Shown here: positions 32,020 to 41,795 of the stretch, piece after piece | Numbering within the stretch: the stretch's first letter is position 1 | Layout of the letters: each line of letters starts with the position of its first letter | Origin: Moheibacter lacus | GTDB lineage: Bacteria > Bacteroidota > Bacteroidia > Flavobacteriales > Weeksellaceae | Reading direction: 5' to 3' | Assembly (NCBI RefSeq): GCF_014042165.1 | Contig: NZ_JACDZE010000001.1 | Location: 1 to 64,000 of the forward strand | Length of the DNA stretch: 64,000 nt | Made by a program: the position numbers and the translations under genes | Notes under the pieces: model-generated | What the model saw: only the letters and a program-made list of their open reading frames with translations | Databases searched by the model: none | Told to the model about the DNA's origin: nothing

Positions 32020-34344
32020 TTGTTTCAAAGATTGAAAAGATTTCATCAAAAATACAAAATCCCAATCTGGACGATGTTTGGGATTTTTTTCATTTGGTAC
32101 CTTTTCTTTTCCCTTCCCAAACCACTTTTTAAAGAAGAAACTTCCACGCTGATTTACAGCGAAGACAACCGATTGCTAGGCGCCACGATTTCAGGTGACG
32201 AACAATGGCGATTCCCTGCAAACGATTCCGTTCCCAAACGTTTTGAAATCTGCATCACCCAATTTGAAGATGCGTATTTTCGTCGGCATCCGGGAATAAA
32301 TCCGGTTTCACTTTTTCGCGCTTTACGGCAAAATCTAAAATCAGACGGAATCGTCAGCGGTGGTAGTACGATCACCATGCAAACCATTCGTTTGGCCAAA
32401 CAAAATCCGGAACGAACCTATGGCCAGAAATTCCTCGAAATCATTCAAGCCACTCGTTTGGAATTGACCCATTCAAAAGATAAAATCCTAAATCATTATG
32501 TTTCCCATGCGCCATTTGGAGGAAATGTAGTGGGATTGGACGCTGCTGCTTGGCGGTATTATGCCAAATCGGCTCATCAACTTTCCTGGGGCGAATCGGC
32601 TACTTTAGCGGTTTTACCCAATGCTCCTTCGCTTATTTTTCCGGGAAAAAATCAGGAATTATTGCTCAAAAAAAGGAACCGACTGCTTAAAAAATTATGG
32701 GAAGAAAAATTCATCGATAAAGAAGATTATGATTTGGCTATTTTGGAACCATTGCCTGGAAAACCCAATGCTCTTCCTGAAATTGCGCCGCATTTGCTCC
32801 AAACTGCATTGAAAACCCAAAAAGGAAAACGTCTGAAAACGACGCTGGATGCAAATTTACAAGAACAAGTTAGTTTAATTGTGGAAAATCACAAACAGCA
32901 ATTTCTAGCCAACGAAATCCATAATTTAGCCGTTTTGGTATTGGAAATCAATTCAGGAAATGTCAAAGCTTATGTAGGGAATACTTATGATCGTTACAAT
33001 GCTTATTCCAATCAGGTAGACATCATTCAAGCCAAAAGAAGCAGCGGAAGCATTTTAAAGCCTTTTCTCTATGCGAGCATGATTCAAGAAGGAAAATTAT
33101 TACCTAAAATGTTGTTGTCTGACACACCGATGGAAATTACAGAAAATTATGAACGAAATTATTCGGGAGCAGTTCCGGCGGACGAAGCGCTGGCAAAATC
33201 ATTAAACATTCCGGCCGTTCATATGTTGGAAAAATACAGCGTTGCCAAATTCCACCATCAATTGAAAGAATTTGGTTTTACAACCTTTACCCAAACGCCC
33301 AAACACTATGGTTTGTCTTTAATAGTAGGCGGTGGAGAAGTCACACTTTGGGAATTGGCGCAAGCTTATCGAAATTTAGCTTATCGGGTATTAAAACCCA
33401 ACCAATTTGTATTCAATCCCAACATCGGATACTTAAAAAACAAAGAAGATGATGTGAAGAAATATCCGTTAAATGCGCCATCAGCCTATTTAACCGTAAA
33501 AGCACTTCAAGAAGTCGCAAGGCCGGAATCAGAAACAGGTTGGCAGGTATATTCCGGAAAAAACATCGCATGGAAAACCGGAACCAGTCATGGATTTAAA
33601 GATGCTTGGTCGGTGGGAATTACGCCCGAATATGTCGTAGCCGTTTGGGTTGGAAATGCAGATGGAGAAGGAAGACCTGGGATCATCGGTGTAAAAGCAG
33701 CGGCGCCAGTTATGTTTGATGTTTTCGGGCGATTAAAATTGAATTCCAAATTTAAGCAACCTGAAAAAAATTGGATTGAAGTGAAAACTTGTAAGGAAAG
33801 CGGCTATTTATTGGGAGAAAATTGCTCAACTTTTAATCGAACTGAAATTCCATCCACAGCAGAAAATGGTCCGGTTTGTCCATATCATCAAAAAATTCAT
33901 TTGGATAAAACCAAAACATTTCGGGTTACAAATGAATGTTATCCCATTAGTGAAATGGTTACGGAAAATCGATTTGTGCTTCCACCAATTGAAGGCTATT
34001 ATTTTAAAAAAATCCATCCTGATTATCAACCCGTACCAAATTTCATGAAAGGATGTCTGAATTATGGTGATCAAAACACATTCGCATTTGTTTATCCTAA
34101 AAGATTTACCAACCTCTATCTTCCGAGAGATTTTTCGGGTGAATTACAACCGGTTATATTTGAAATCGCATACAATCAGCCTGAAAAATCGCTTTTTTGG
34201 TATTTGGATGGAAAATATGTGGCTACTACACAAAATATTCATAAACTTGCGCTGAAACCAGAATCTGGTCGACATAAAATTACAGTTAGCGATACAGAAG
34301 GAAACCGCATTCAAAAATATATTACGATTGTAAACAAAGAATGA
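32020..34344 (+). CDS. pbpC: Penicillin-binding protein 1C
   Basis: A 774-residue bifunctional peptidoglycan synthase. N-terminal membrane helix (about 14-30), glycosyltransferase 51 domain (EDAYFRRHPGINP, then GGSTITMQTIRL), transpeptidase domain with SILK in SSGSILKPFLY, SLN in AKSLNIPAVH and KTGTS, and a C-terminal BiPBP-C domain. This order is diagnostic of PBP1C. No ATG fits the basic N-terminus; TTG at 32020 (or the TTG at 32032) must be the start, as the first ATG at residue 19 lies inside the membrane helix. Confidence 0.93.
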   Translation: MFQRLKRFHQKYKIPIWTMFGIFFIWYLFFSLPKPLFKEETSTLIYSEDNRLLGATISGDEQWRFPANDSVPKRFEICITQFEDAYFRRHPGINPVSLFRALRQNLKSDGIVSGGSTITMQTIRLAKQNPERTYGQKFLEIIQATRLELTHSKDKILNHYVSHAPFGGNVVGLDAAAWRYYAKSAHQLSWGESATLAVLPNAPSLIFPGKNQELLLKKRNRLLKKLWEEKFIDKEDYDLAILEPLPGKPNALPEIAPHLLQTALKTQKGKRLKTTLDANLQEQVSLIVENHKQQFLANEIHNLAVLVLEINSGNVKAYVGNTYDRYNAYSNQVDIIQAKRSSGSILKPFLYASMIQEGKLLPKMLLSDTPMEITENYERNYSGAVPADEALAKSLNIPAVHMLEKYSVAKFHHQLKEFGFTTFTQTPKHYGLSLIVGGGEVTLWELAQAYRNLAYRVLKPNQFVFNPNIGYLKNKEDDVKKYPLNAPSAYLTVKALQEVARPESETGWQVYSGKNIAWKTGTSHGFKDAWSVGITPEYVVAVWVGNADGEGRPGIIGVKAAAPVMFDVFGRLKLNSKFKQPEKNWIEVKTCKESGYLLGENCSTFNRTEIPSTAENGPVCPYHQKIHLDKTKTFRVTNECYPISEMVTENRFVLPPIEGYYFKKIHPDYQPVPNFMKGCLNYGDQNTFAFVYPKRFTNLYLPRDFSGELQPVIFEIAYNQPEKSLFWYLDGKYVATTQNIHKLALKPESGRHKITVSDTEGNRIQKYITIVNKE

Positions 34345-34411
34345 AGTTATTTGTAACAAATTCTAAACTTCATAAACTAATTGACATATCAAATAAATTA
34401 AAATTAATAAA

Positions 34412-36049
34412 ATGAAAAAACTAATTGCACCTTTGTTATTGTTGGTGATGGGTTTTCAAGTCTTTGCACAAGAGACTGTAGACCAACAAGAACTGGAAAA
34501 AAGAAATTGGTTCCACAGTGATTTCACCAAAACCGGCATCTACGGTGTGGGAACTGATTCGGCACTTGAATTTTTAAAATCAAAAAATTTAAAACCCAAA
34601 ACTGTAGTAGTTGGTGTTTTGGACAGTGGTGTAGAAATCGACCATGAAGATTTAAAAAATGAAATTTGGGTCAACAAAAAAGAGAAAGCCGGAAATGGAA
34701 AAGACAACGATAAAAACGGATTTGTCGATGATGTTCATGGTTGGGATTTCTGTGCAGATGCTTCCGGAAAGGATTACAATGAAGATTCTTATGAAGCAAC
34801 GCGTGTGATGACTTTGTACAAATCTAAATTTGATTCGGGAAACAAAGCTGCGGATATGGAAAATATGCGCAAAATGCCGGTCGAATACCAAATGTACCTG
34901 AAAGCCAGAAAAGTTTGGGCTGATAAATATTATTCGGCCAAAAACAAATCGGCAGGAAATGATGCTGAAGCCAACCAAATCATGGCATTTTTAGAGGAAT
35001 TGGCGGCTTACACAAAAGACATGAAACTCTCAAAAGCCGGTGTTCAAGCACTTCCAGAAACTTCAGCTGAAGAAAAAGACAAAAAAGCAAAATTGGATTT
35101 CCTGATTTCAAATAATCCTGAATTCGAAGGAAAAACTATGGCTGAAATCATCGCTGAAGCCAAAAAAGAATTTGGTATGGTCGATGAAAGCGAAAACAAA
35201 GATTTGCTGTATGCTTATAATCCAGAATATGATCCTGCCAAAGGAAAATTTGACATAAAAGGATATGGAAATGCAGAAGTGGAAGGCCCGGATGCGTTCC
35301 ATGGTTCGCACGTTGCGGGAATTATCGGTGCTACAAGAGGAAATAAAATCGGGATGGATGGCGTAGCCGGAGGTTTGGTTCAAATCATGTCTGTCCGCAT
35401 GGTTCCGGACGGTGACGAAAGAGATGAAGACGTTGCAGCAGGAATTCGCTATGCAGTTGACAATGGAGCAAAAATCTTGAACATGAGTTTCGGAAAAGCA
35501 TTTTCTCCCAACAGAGAATTGGTGTATGATGCGATCAAATATGCGGACAGCAAAGGCGTTTTGATGTTCCATGCAGCCGGAAATGACAATAAAGATTTGG
35601 ATTATAACACCAATTATCCGAGTAATTTTAAAGACAACGAAATGGAATCCATCGCAAAAAACTGGATCACGGTTGGTGCAAGCTCCAGAAATCCTGAAAA
35701 ATTGAAAGCTTCTTTCTCCAATTTTGGAACAGTAAAAGTGGATATTTTCGCACCGGGAACAGAGATTTATTCGACCATTCCAGATCAATCTTATAGTTAT
35801 GCACAAGGAACTTCAATGGCTTCTCCGGTTGCCGCCGGATGTGCAGCTTTGGTTTGGGCGTATTTTCCACATATGACATCGGAACAAGTAAAAGAAGTTC
35901 TATTTGATTCTGTTAACAAATCAGATGTGGTAGTAGAAGTAGGATCTGAAAAAGACAAACGCAAATTCAGTGATCTTTCGGTTACAGGCGGCGTGATCGA
36001 TGTGAACAAAGCGGTTCGTTTGGCGTATGAGCGTTACGGCAAGAAATAA
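34412..36049 (+). CDS. S8 (subtilisin-like) serine protease
   Basis: A 545-residue secreted protease with signal peptide (cut after FAQ, residue 20). The catalytic triad is Asp71 in VLDSGVEIDHED, His300 in FHGSHVAG and Ser468 in GTSMASP, with oxyanion Asn391 in AAGND. About 180 lysine- and glutamate-rich, probably helical residues (roughly 115-290) separate Asp from His, far more than in classical subtilisin. No C-terminal type IX sorting domain is seen, so it may stay in the periplasm. A terminator follows. Confidence 0.9.
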   Translation: MKKLIAPLLLLVMGFQVFAQETVDQQELEKRNWFHSDFTKTGIYGVGTDSALEFLKSKNLKPKTVVVGVLDSGVEIDHEDLKNEIWVNKKEKAGNGKDNDKNGFVDDVHGWDFCADASGKDYNEDSYEATRVMTLYKSKFDSGNKAADMENMRKMPVEYQMYLKARKVWADKYYSAKNKSAGNDAEANQIMAFLEELAAYTKDMKLSKAGVQALPETSAEEKDKKAKLDFLISNNPEFEGKTMAEIIAEAKKEFGMVDESENKDLLYAYNPEYDPAKGKFDIKGYGNAEVEGPDAFHGSHVAGIIGATRGNKIGMDGVAGGLVQIMSVRMVPDGDERDEDVAAGIRYAVDNGAKILNMSFGKAFSPNRELVYDAIKYADSKGVLMFHAAGNDNKDLDYNTNYPSNFKDNEMESIAKNWITVGASSRNPEKLKASFSNFGTVKVDIFAPGTEIYSTIPDQSYSYAQGTSMASPVAAGCAALVWAYFPHMTSEQVKEVLFDSVNKSDVVVEVGSEKDKRKFSDLSVTGGVIDVNKAVRLAYERYGKK

Positions 36050-36069
36050 TTGAGATTTTTTTATAATTC

Positions 36070-36105
36070 AAATTCCCTGAGGTCAAGGCTTCAGGGAATT
36101 TTTTA
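36070..36105 (+). terminator. Rho-independent terminator after the S8 protease gene
   Basis: AAATTCCCTGA (36070-36080) pairs with TCAGGGAATTT (36091-36101), 10-nt loop, followed by T residues. Confidence 0.88.
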
Positions 36106-36130
36106 TTTTTGCGAACTTAAAAATTCCTCC

Positions 36131-37055
36131 ATGAAACACTTGATCTGTGCAATTGTATTTTTACAATTATCCTTTCTTAATGCTCAAATTATTTTCAACA
36201 TCGGTTCCAATGATTATTATGAAGCCAGATTGTATCTGGAAGATGGAACATCAAAAATTGGATTTTGATGACAAAAAAGTTGTTAATTCTCAACCCCAAT
36301 TGATCGCTGAAGGATTTTCTTCTGTTGAAACCAAATTGGGTTTGACCAACAAATTTTATTATTTCAAAACTTCAGAAAAGGCAGAAGAAGAAAAAATCCT
36401 GTTCAGTGATTTAAAAAGAATCGAACGAAAAGAATACCTTCCCGGTTCCAAAGAATCCCATTGGGTTGTTTATGAAAAATTAAAATTGATCATATTTGAC
36501 AATCATTTGGAAAAAGATTTGGAAGTACCAGAATTTTTTGCGCCTGTCCGTTTCACAAATGGAAAAATAAATGTTTTCAGTTTTATCGAATCAACTTGCA
36601 AATCAAAAAATTACAGCTCTTGTAACATTTCAGGGCTTCATTTCTATTTCAAACCAACCGATAAAAATGAAGGCATCAAACCGACCAATTTTACATTTGG
36701 GAACTTTTTCACCATTTCAAAATTGACCGAAAAATATTATCTCTCCTTTAAACTTTTGGGTGAAGATTGTCCTGCATTTCAAAAGTTTGTGGAACAACAT
36801 GAATCCCAAAACAAAGCCAATTTCCAACCGGATTTCGTGAAATTGGTTAAGAAAATTTATTACAAAGAATTGACCGAAACCTATAAAGATGATTACAAAG
36901 ATCAACTGAAAACCGCAAAAAAAGAATTAAAAGACGATGCATATGATCAATTTGAAGGAGAATTGTATCAGAAATACTTAAATGATAGTAGCGAATTATT
37001 TTACAATGAATTATTTGATGAAATGATTGTGAACTACATCAATTCCTGCGAATAA
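36131..37055 (+). pseudogene. Secreted hypothetical protein, frameshifted near 36263
   Basis: ATG at 36131 starts a signal peptide (HLICAIVFLQLSFLNAQ) followed by a frame that stops at 36266-36268 after SKIGF. The neighbouring frame continues DDKKVVNSQPQLIAEGF to 37055. Removing one T from the run of four at 36263-36266 restores KIGFDDKKVV and a continuous protein of about 307 residues. Family not recognised; the C-terminal half is rich in Lys, Glu and Tyr and probably helical. The break is either a recent inactivating mutation or a sequencing error, since the rest shows no decay. Confidence 0.7.
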
Positions 37056-37057
37056 AA

Positions 37058-37088
37058 AAATCCCGAGCTTCAAACTCGGGATTTCTAT
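37058..37088. terminator. Terminator between the frameshifted gene and fumC
   Basis: AAATCCCGAG (37058-37067) pairs with CTCGGGATTT (37075-37084), 7-nt loop. The two genes converge here, and A and T runs allow use from both sides. Confidence 0.8.
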
Positions 37089-37116
37089 TTTCATTCGCCG
37101 CGGCGGACAAATAGGC

Positions 37117-38502
37117 TTACACCATCTCTTCCGGCTTCACCCAAACATCAAAATCTTCCGGCGAAACATAACCCAAACGAACGGCTTCTTCTTTTAAAGT
37201 TGTGCCGTTTTTATGTGCCGTTTGTGCAATTTCAGCTGCTTTATAATACCCGATTTTTGTATTCAATGCCGTTACCAACATGAGTGAATTGTCTACCAAT
37301 TCTTTGATTCTTTTATGATTCGGTTCGATTCCGCTTGCGCAATGTTCATCAAAAGAAACACAAGCATCTCCGATCAATTCCGCACTTTGCAAAAAGTTAT
37401 ACGCCATCATCGGTTTGAACACATTCAATTCATAATGACCTTGAGTTCCTCCGATGGTAATCGCCACATCATTTCCCATCACTTGGGCAGCGACCATGGT
37501 CATCGCTTCACATTGTGTCGGATTTACTTTTCCAGGCATAATGGAAGAACCCGGTTCGTTTTCCGGAATGAAAATTTCGCCGATTCCAGACCGCGGACCC
37601 GAAGCCATCATCCGAATGTCGTTTGCGATTTTATTCAAAGAAACCGCCAATTGTTTCAAAGCACCATGAGATTCAACAATCGCATCATGCGCCGCCAATG
37701 CTTCGAATTTATTTTCCGCTGTGATAAATGGCAATCCAGTAAATTCTGCAATGTATTTTGCTACAAGAACATCGTATCCTTTTGGTGCATTCAATCCTGT
37801 TCCAACGGCTGTACCGCCCAATGCCAGTTCAGAAAGATGCTCCAAGGTGTTTTTCAAAGCTTTCAATCCATGATCCAATTGGGAAACATATCCGGAAAAC
37901 TCTTGTCCTAGCGTCAATGGCGTGGCATCCATCAAATGCGTTCGTCCGATTTTCACTACATCTTTAAAGGCTTCTGATTTGGCTTTTAAGGTATTTCTTA
38001 GTTGTTCAACTCCGGGAATTGTTTTTTCGATGACTGCTTTGTAACAAGCGATGTGCATTCCGGTTGGGAAAGTATCGTTGGAAGATTGTGATTTGTTCAC
38101 ATCGTCGTTGGCTTTTAAAATCGGTTCGCCTTCCCCTATTTTTCCTCCGGCAAGAACTTGTGCGCGGTTAGCGATCACTTCGTTTACGTTCATGTTAGAT
38201 TGTGTTCCGGAACCGGTTTGCCAGATAACTAACGGAAATTCAGCATCCAATTTTCCTTCTAAAATTTCATCACAAACTTCTGCAATCGCATTTCTTTTTT
38301 CTTCCGGTAAAACACCCAATTCGCAGTTGGCATAAGCCGCAGCCTTTTTCAAATACGCAAATCCATAAACGACTTCTTTTGGCATAGAAGCTTCCGGGCC
38401 GATTTTGAAATTGTTTCGGGAACGCTCTGTTTGTGCACCCCAATATTTATCGGCAGGGACTTTCACTTCACCCATCGTATCTTTTTCAATTCTAAATTCC
38501 AT
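37117..38502 (-). CDS. fumC: Class II fumarate hydratase
   Basis: A 461-residue TCA-cycle enzyme that converts fumarate to malate. The segment [15 protein letters not shown] is the superfamily signature, and [17 protein letters not shown] near residue 20-36 is typical of FumC. Iron-independent and oxygen-stable type. Complete length. Single gene. Confidence 0.97.
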   Translation of the reverse strand: MEFRIEKDTMGEVKVPADKYWGAQTERSRNNFKIGPEASMPKEVVYGFAYLKKAAAYANCELGVLPEEKRNAIAEVCDEILEGKLDAEFPLVIWQTGSGTQSNMNVNEVIANRAQVLAGGKIGEGEPILKANDDVNKSQSSNDTFPTGMHIACYKAVIEKTIPGVEQLRNTLKAKSEAFKDVVKIGRTHLMDATPLTLGQEFSGYVSQLDHGLKALKNTLEHLSELALGGTAVGTGLNAPKGYDVLVAKYIAEFTGLPFITAENKFEALAAHDAIVESHGALKQLAVSLNKIANDIRMMASGPRSGIGEIFIPENEPGSSIMPGKVNPTQCEAMTMVAAQVMGNDVAITIGGTQGHYELNVFKPMMAYNFLQSAELIGDACVSFDEHCASGIEPNHKRIKELVDNSLMLVTALNTKIGYYKAAEIAQTAHKNGTTLKEEAVRLGYVSPEDFDVWVKPEEMV

Positions 38503-38605
38503 TTTATAAAAATTCTAAATTATATGTATCTGTTTGATTTTTAAAGGTTCAAATTTAAGAAAGGAAAATTGATTTTTACGGACAACTGATAATTTTCAGT
38601 TTCGT

Positions 38606-38635
38606 TTTGGAAATGAAATATATTTTTTACTTTTG
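38606..38635 (+). promoter_or_regulatory. Promoter of the small membrane protein gene at 38655
   Basis: TTTG at 38606-38609 and TACTTTTG at 38628-38635 with an 18-bp spacer match the Bacteroidota promoter. The box covers an in-frame ATG at 38607, which therefore is not the start. Confidence 0.7.
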
Positions 38636-38654
38636 TCAAGTTAAAATTAGTGTT

Positions 38655-38861
38655 ATGGCTCAGTATTTAGGATTTGTATTTTTCTTGTTTATGGCATGTT
38701 GTGGATTTTGGGGAATTTTATTCTTCAGTTCCATCATCCCTTTTTGGTTAACCGGATGGTTCCGTATGAAAGCCAAGGAAAGAAAAGATGGACTTCATTT
38801 AGAAGTGCGTCCGATGTTACCTGAACAAGAAGGCGTAACTTTATTGTACAGCAAAAATTAA
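38655..38861 (+). CDS. Small membrane protein, unknown function
   Basis: A 68-residue protein with one long hydrophobic stretch (about 3-33, FVFFLFMACCGFWGILFFSSIIPFWLTGWF) and a basic C-terminal tail. No family recognised. It has its own promoter (38606-38635) and a terminator, so it is probably expressed alone. The start at 38655 is set by the promoter position. Confidence 0.65.
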   Translation: MAQYLGFVFFLFMACCGFWGILFFSSIIPFWLTGWFRMKAKERKDGLHLEVRPMLPEQEGVTLLYSKN

Positions 38862-38884
38862 TTCGAATTCAATTTCAAAACATA

Positions 38885-38916
38885 AAAAATCCCGATTCAA
38901 ATGAGTCGGGATTTTT
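38885..38916 (+). terminator. Rho-independent terminator after the 68-residue protein gene
   Basis: AAAAATCCCGA (38885-38895) pairs with TCGGGATTTTT (38906-38916) around a 10-nt loop. Confidence 0.87.
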
Positions 38917-39053
38917 CGTTTTTCAGTAATTTCATACATTAAAATTCTTCAATCATTTTTTCATCAATGATTTAAAATTTAACCTAAATATTTCATTCAA
39001 ATTAAAACGTAAATTACTGATTCATAATATCTTTACAAATTAACAAAAAACGC

Positions 39054-40958
39054 ATGAAAAAAAAATCACTCCTTTTATTCTTATTTATTTTCACTCAAAT
39101 CAACGCCCAAATCCCTTCAGGTTATTATGATGCGACGGTTGGATTAAGTGGCTATGAATTGAAATCAGCACTTCATGAAATCATTTCAAAAAATCACAAT
39201 TGGAATTATGACGATTTGCCGGAATATTATGAACAAACCGATTTGGATGTTTATTATGATCATGACCCTTCCAATAATCCATCAGATGGAATGTATATTT
39301 TATTGGATATTTATTCGGAAATCCCAACCGGAGCAGATGATTATGAATACTATTCCACAGAATTAATCGGCAACACAAATGCTGAAGGAAATGGATACAA
39401 CCGAGAACACATGGTTCCTCAAAGTACATTTTCCATAGGAAGTTTGAGTAATTATCCGATGTATTCAGATCTTTTTCATGTAATTCCCGCAGATGCTCGG
39501 ATCAACCAATTAAGAAGCAATTTTCCTTATGGTGTTTGCGGAAATACGGTTTACTATACGTTTTCCAATTCATCCAAAATCTGTAATGATGCAACTCCAG
39601 AATTGGCTTATAATGGTCGTGTTTATGAACCGATTGACGAATTTAAAGGAGATGTTGCGAGATCACTTTTGTATTTTGCGGTAAGGTATGAAGGGAAATT
39701 TGCCCAATTCAATCATGGTGGCGATACTCCACCTGAGACTGACCGGTCCCAATTTGATGGAACGGAAGAACGGGCTTTTGAGCCGGCTTACATCGAAATG
39801 CTAAAGAATTGGCATGTGCTGGATCCGGTTTCTCAACGAGAAATCGATCGAAATAACAAGGTTTACGAGATTCAAAAAAACAGAAATCCATTTATCGATC
39901 ATCCGGAATGGGTGGCGCTCATTTGGGATATAACTACCGATGATATTCCGCCATCAGCACCAACAGATTTGAATTCTCCACAACAATTTGCGCATTTCGT
40001 CAATTTAAGTTGGAATGCAAGTCCTGAACCGGATGTTTTGGGTTATAAAATTTACTTGAACGGAGAAGAAACACCCATCATTTCAACCAAAGCCACCCAT
40101 ATTTCTATCGATCATTTGACGCCAGGAACTATTTATAATTTCACTGTAAAAGCCTATGATAAAGGCTATTTAGAATCGGAAAACAGTAATGACATAAGTG
40201 TAACAACTTTGGAAACTGATGAATTTGCAAAAGATTTAATCATCACCAAATATTTGGAAGGAAGCGGGAACAATAAAGCCATAGAAATCACCAATAAAAC
40301 CGGTCATGAAGTGAATTTGAACCGTTATCATCTCAACATACAATTTTATAGCACAACGAATGAAACCTATTATTATGGTGATAGTTTTCAATTGGAAGGA
40401 AAATTGGATGCAGAAGAAACCATCGTCGTCATCCATCCAAATGCCAATTTCAGCTGTTATGAGGTTTCACAAGCCCAATTCGTCACTGCAGCGCCACCTT
40501 TGAATTTTTCCGGAATCCAGTATGTTGAACTCGCTTATAATGGATATACAACCGTCGATGCCATTGGTGTAAAAGACATGGATAATTCCCTTGAAAATGT
40601 TTCACTTTACAGACTTGAAACCATCAACCAGCCGACTGATGTTTTTGACATTACGCAGTGGGAACAGCATGAAATGGACTATTGTGCAGGACTTGGTGGA
40701 ACGATGGAAACTTCAGAATTGGAAGATGTATACACAAAGTTTAGAATCTATCCAGTTCCGGCTCGAGATGAACTTTTCATAGCAGGAGAGGAATTTGAAA
40801 AAATCAAAAGTTTAAATATCATGGATTTGAATGGCAGAAAAATGATCGAATTAAAAAATCCATTTCAGACCCAAAATAAATTGGATATTTCCAATTTGAA
40901 TACCGGAATTTACATCCTTCAATTGGACGATGAAACCCATCATTTCATCAAGAAATAA
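39054..40958 (+). CDS. Secreted endonuclease I family protein with type IX sorting domain
   Basis: A 634-residue protein. After a signal peptide (to about residue 19) comes an endonuclease I domain (about 30-290), with the active-site motif NREHMVPQS (116-124, His119) and DLFHVIPADARINQLRSNFPYG. A fibronectin type III domain (about 300-385), a lamin-tail-like domain (about 395-540) and a C-terminal Por secretion domain (IYPVPARDELFI to the end) follow. It should be exported by the type IX system and degrade extracellular DNA or RNA, supplying nucleosides and phosphate. Confidence 0.9.
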   Translation: MKKKSLLLFLFIFTQINAQIPSGYYDATVGLSGYELKSALHEIISKNHNWNYDDLPEYYEQTDLDVYYDHDPSNNPSDGMYILLDIYSEIPTGADDYEYYSTELIGNTNAEGNGYNREHMVPQSTFSIGSLSNYPMYSDLFHVIPADARINQLRSNFPYGVCGNTVYYTFSNSSKICNDATPELAYNGRVYEPIDEFKGDVARSLLYFAVRYEGKFAQFNHGGDTPPETDRSQFDGTEERAFEPAYIEMLKNWHVLDPVSQREIDRNNKVYEIQKNRNPFIDHPEWVALIWDITTDDIPPSAPTDLNSPQQFAHFVNLSWNASPEPDVLGYKIYLNGEETPIISTKATHISIDHLTPGTIYNFTVKAYDKGYLESENSNDISVTTLETDEFAKDLIITKYLEGSGNNKAIEITNKTGHEVNLNRYHLNIQFYSTTNETYYYGDSFQLEGKLDAEETIVVIHPNANFSCYEVSQAQFVTAAPPLNFSGIQYVELAYNGYTTVDAIGVKDMDNSLENVSLYRLETINQPTDVFDITQWEQHEMDYCAGLGGTMETSELEDVYTKFRIYPVPARDELFIAGEEFEKIKSLNIMDLNGRKMIELKNPFQTQNKLDISNLNTGIYILQLDDETHHFIKK

Positions 40959-40959
40959 A

Positions 40960-40987
40960 AAAAAGCGCTCAAATCTGGGCGCTTTTT
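40960..40987. terminator. Terminator between endonuclease and OmpA-family genes
   Basis: AAAAAGCGC (40960-40968) pairs with GCGCTTTTT (40979-40987), 10-nt loop, between convergent genes, so it can serve both. Confidence 0.83.
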
Positions 40988-41006
40988 CTATTCTATTTAT
41001 TTCAAA

Positions 41007-41654
41007 TTACTTTTTTGTAATTCTCAAATCCACACGACGGTTTTGGGCTTTACATTCATCCGAATCATTGGCCGGACAAACAAAATGTTGCGCTCCATAG
41101 CCTTCACTTTCGATTCTTGCAGCTTCCACTCCACCCGCGATTAATTTATCGGCAACTGATTTGGCTCTTTCAGTAGAAACCTTTTGGTTGACTGCCGCAT
41201 CACCGGTGTTGTCTGTATAACCACCTACTTTTACGGTAGCGGTTGGAAATGCTTTTAAAAGCGTGATGATATTGGCTACTTGCGCTTCAGAGTTGGCAGT
41301 CAAATCTGCTTTTCCAGTAGAAAAATAAACCCGGTCAAGCGTCACCCAACCTTGGGTTTTATCATCGCTCACTGCAAAATTGGCATCATTTAACATCGCA
41401 AATAATTTATTTTCAGTTGAATTCTCACCAACTGCCATTTTGGATCCATCTGGCAATGTAAATTCAGTATTGTCTCCGATGTCATAAATATAATTTCCGT
41501 CTGCATCCAATTTGGAAACTGTTGCAGTTGCAGTATCAACAGTTGCAGTTTCTTCAGCCGGAGCCACGATTCCTTCTTTTTTCTCACATTTACATGCTGT
41601 AAAAGCCAACGAACTAGCAACTAAAACAGCCAAAATTCCTTTTTGTAATTTCAT
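41007..41654 (-). CDS. OmpA family lipoprotein
   Basis: A 215-residue protein with a lipoprotein signal (FTAC, Cys20) and a C-terminal OmpA-like peptidoglycan-binding domain (about 105-213), with VKVGGYTDNTGDAAVNQKVSTERAKSVADKL and a final NRRVDLRI. Such proteins tether the outer membrane to the cell wall. The N-terminal part has a Thr- and Ala-rich linker. Two cysteines in the OmpA domain (VCPANDSDEC) probably form a disulfide. Confidence 0.9.
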   Translation of the reverse strand: MKLQKGILAVLVASSLAFTACKCEKKEGIVAPAEETATVDTATATVSKLDADGNYIYDIGDNTEFTLPDGSKMAVGENSTENKLFAMLNDANFAVSDDKTQGWVTLDRVYFSTGKADLTANSEAQVANIITLLKAFPTATVKVGGYTDNTGDAAVNQKVSTERAKSVADKLIAGGVEAARIESEGYGAQHFVCPANDSDECKAQNRRVDLRITKK

Positions 41655-41764
41655 GATCTATTGATTTTTAAAGTTTTTATATTTTAAATCTTTGGTTCAA
41701 TTATTATTCCAAATGAATCCAATATTATTTCGAAGGTAAAAGAAACATTCCAAAAAGAAAAAAA

Positions 41765-41772
41765 TATATTTG
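41765..41772 (+). promoter_or_regulatory. -7 box upstream of the lpxD-family gene
   Basis: TATATTTG at 41765-41772 is a perfect -7 box, 23 bp before the ATG at 41796. Its last base begins an in-frame GTG that is therefore not the start. Confidence 0.6.
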
Positions 41773-41795
41773 TGCTTCCAAATAATTCTGATCAA

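Noticed and set aside
34341-34373. Inverted repeat after pbpC (ATGAAGTT with AACTTCAT and an inner ATTTG/CAAAT) as a terminator
   Set aside because: There is no T tract after it and the arms are broken by unpaired bases; it also contains only a single GTAAC, so it is not a regulon site.
38607-38654. Earlier start of the 68-residue membrane protein at 38607
   Set aside because: The region holds the promoter -33 and -7 boxes, so it should not be translated.
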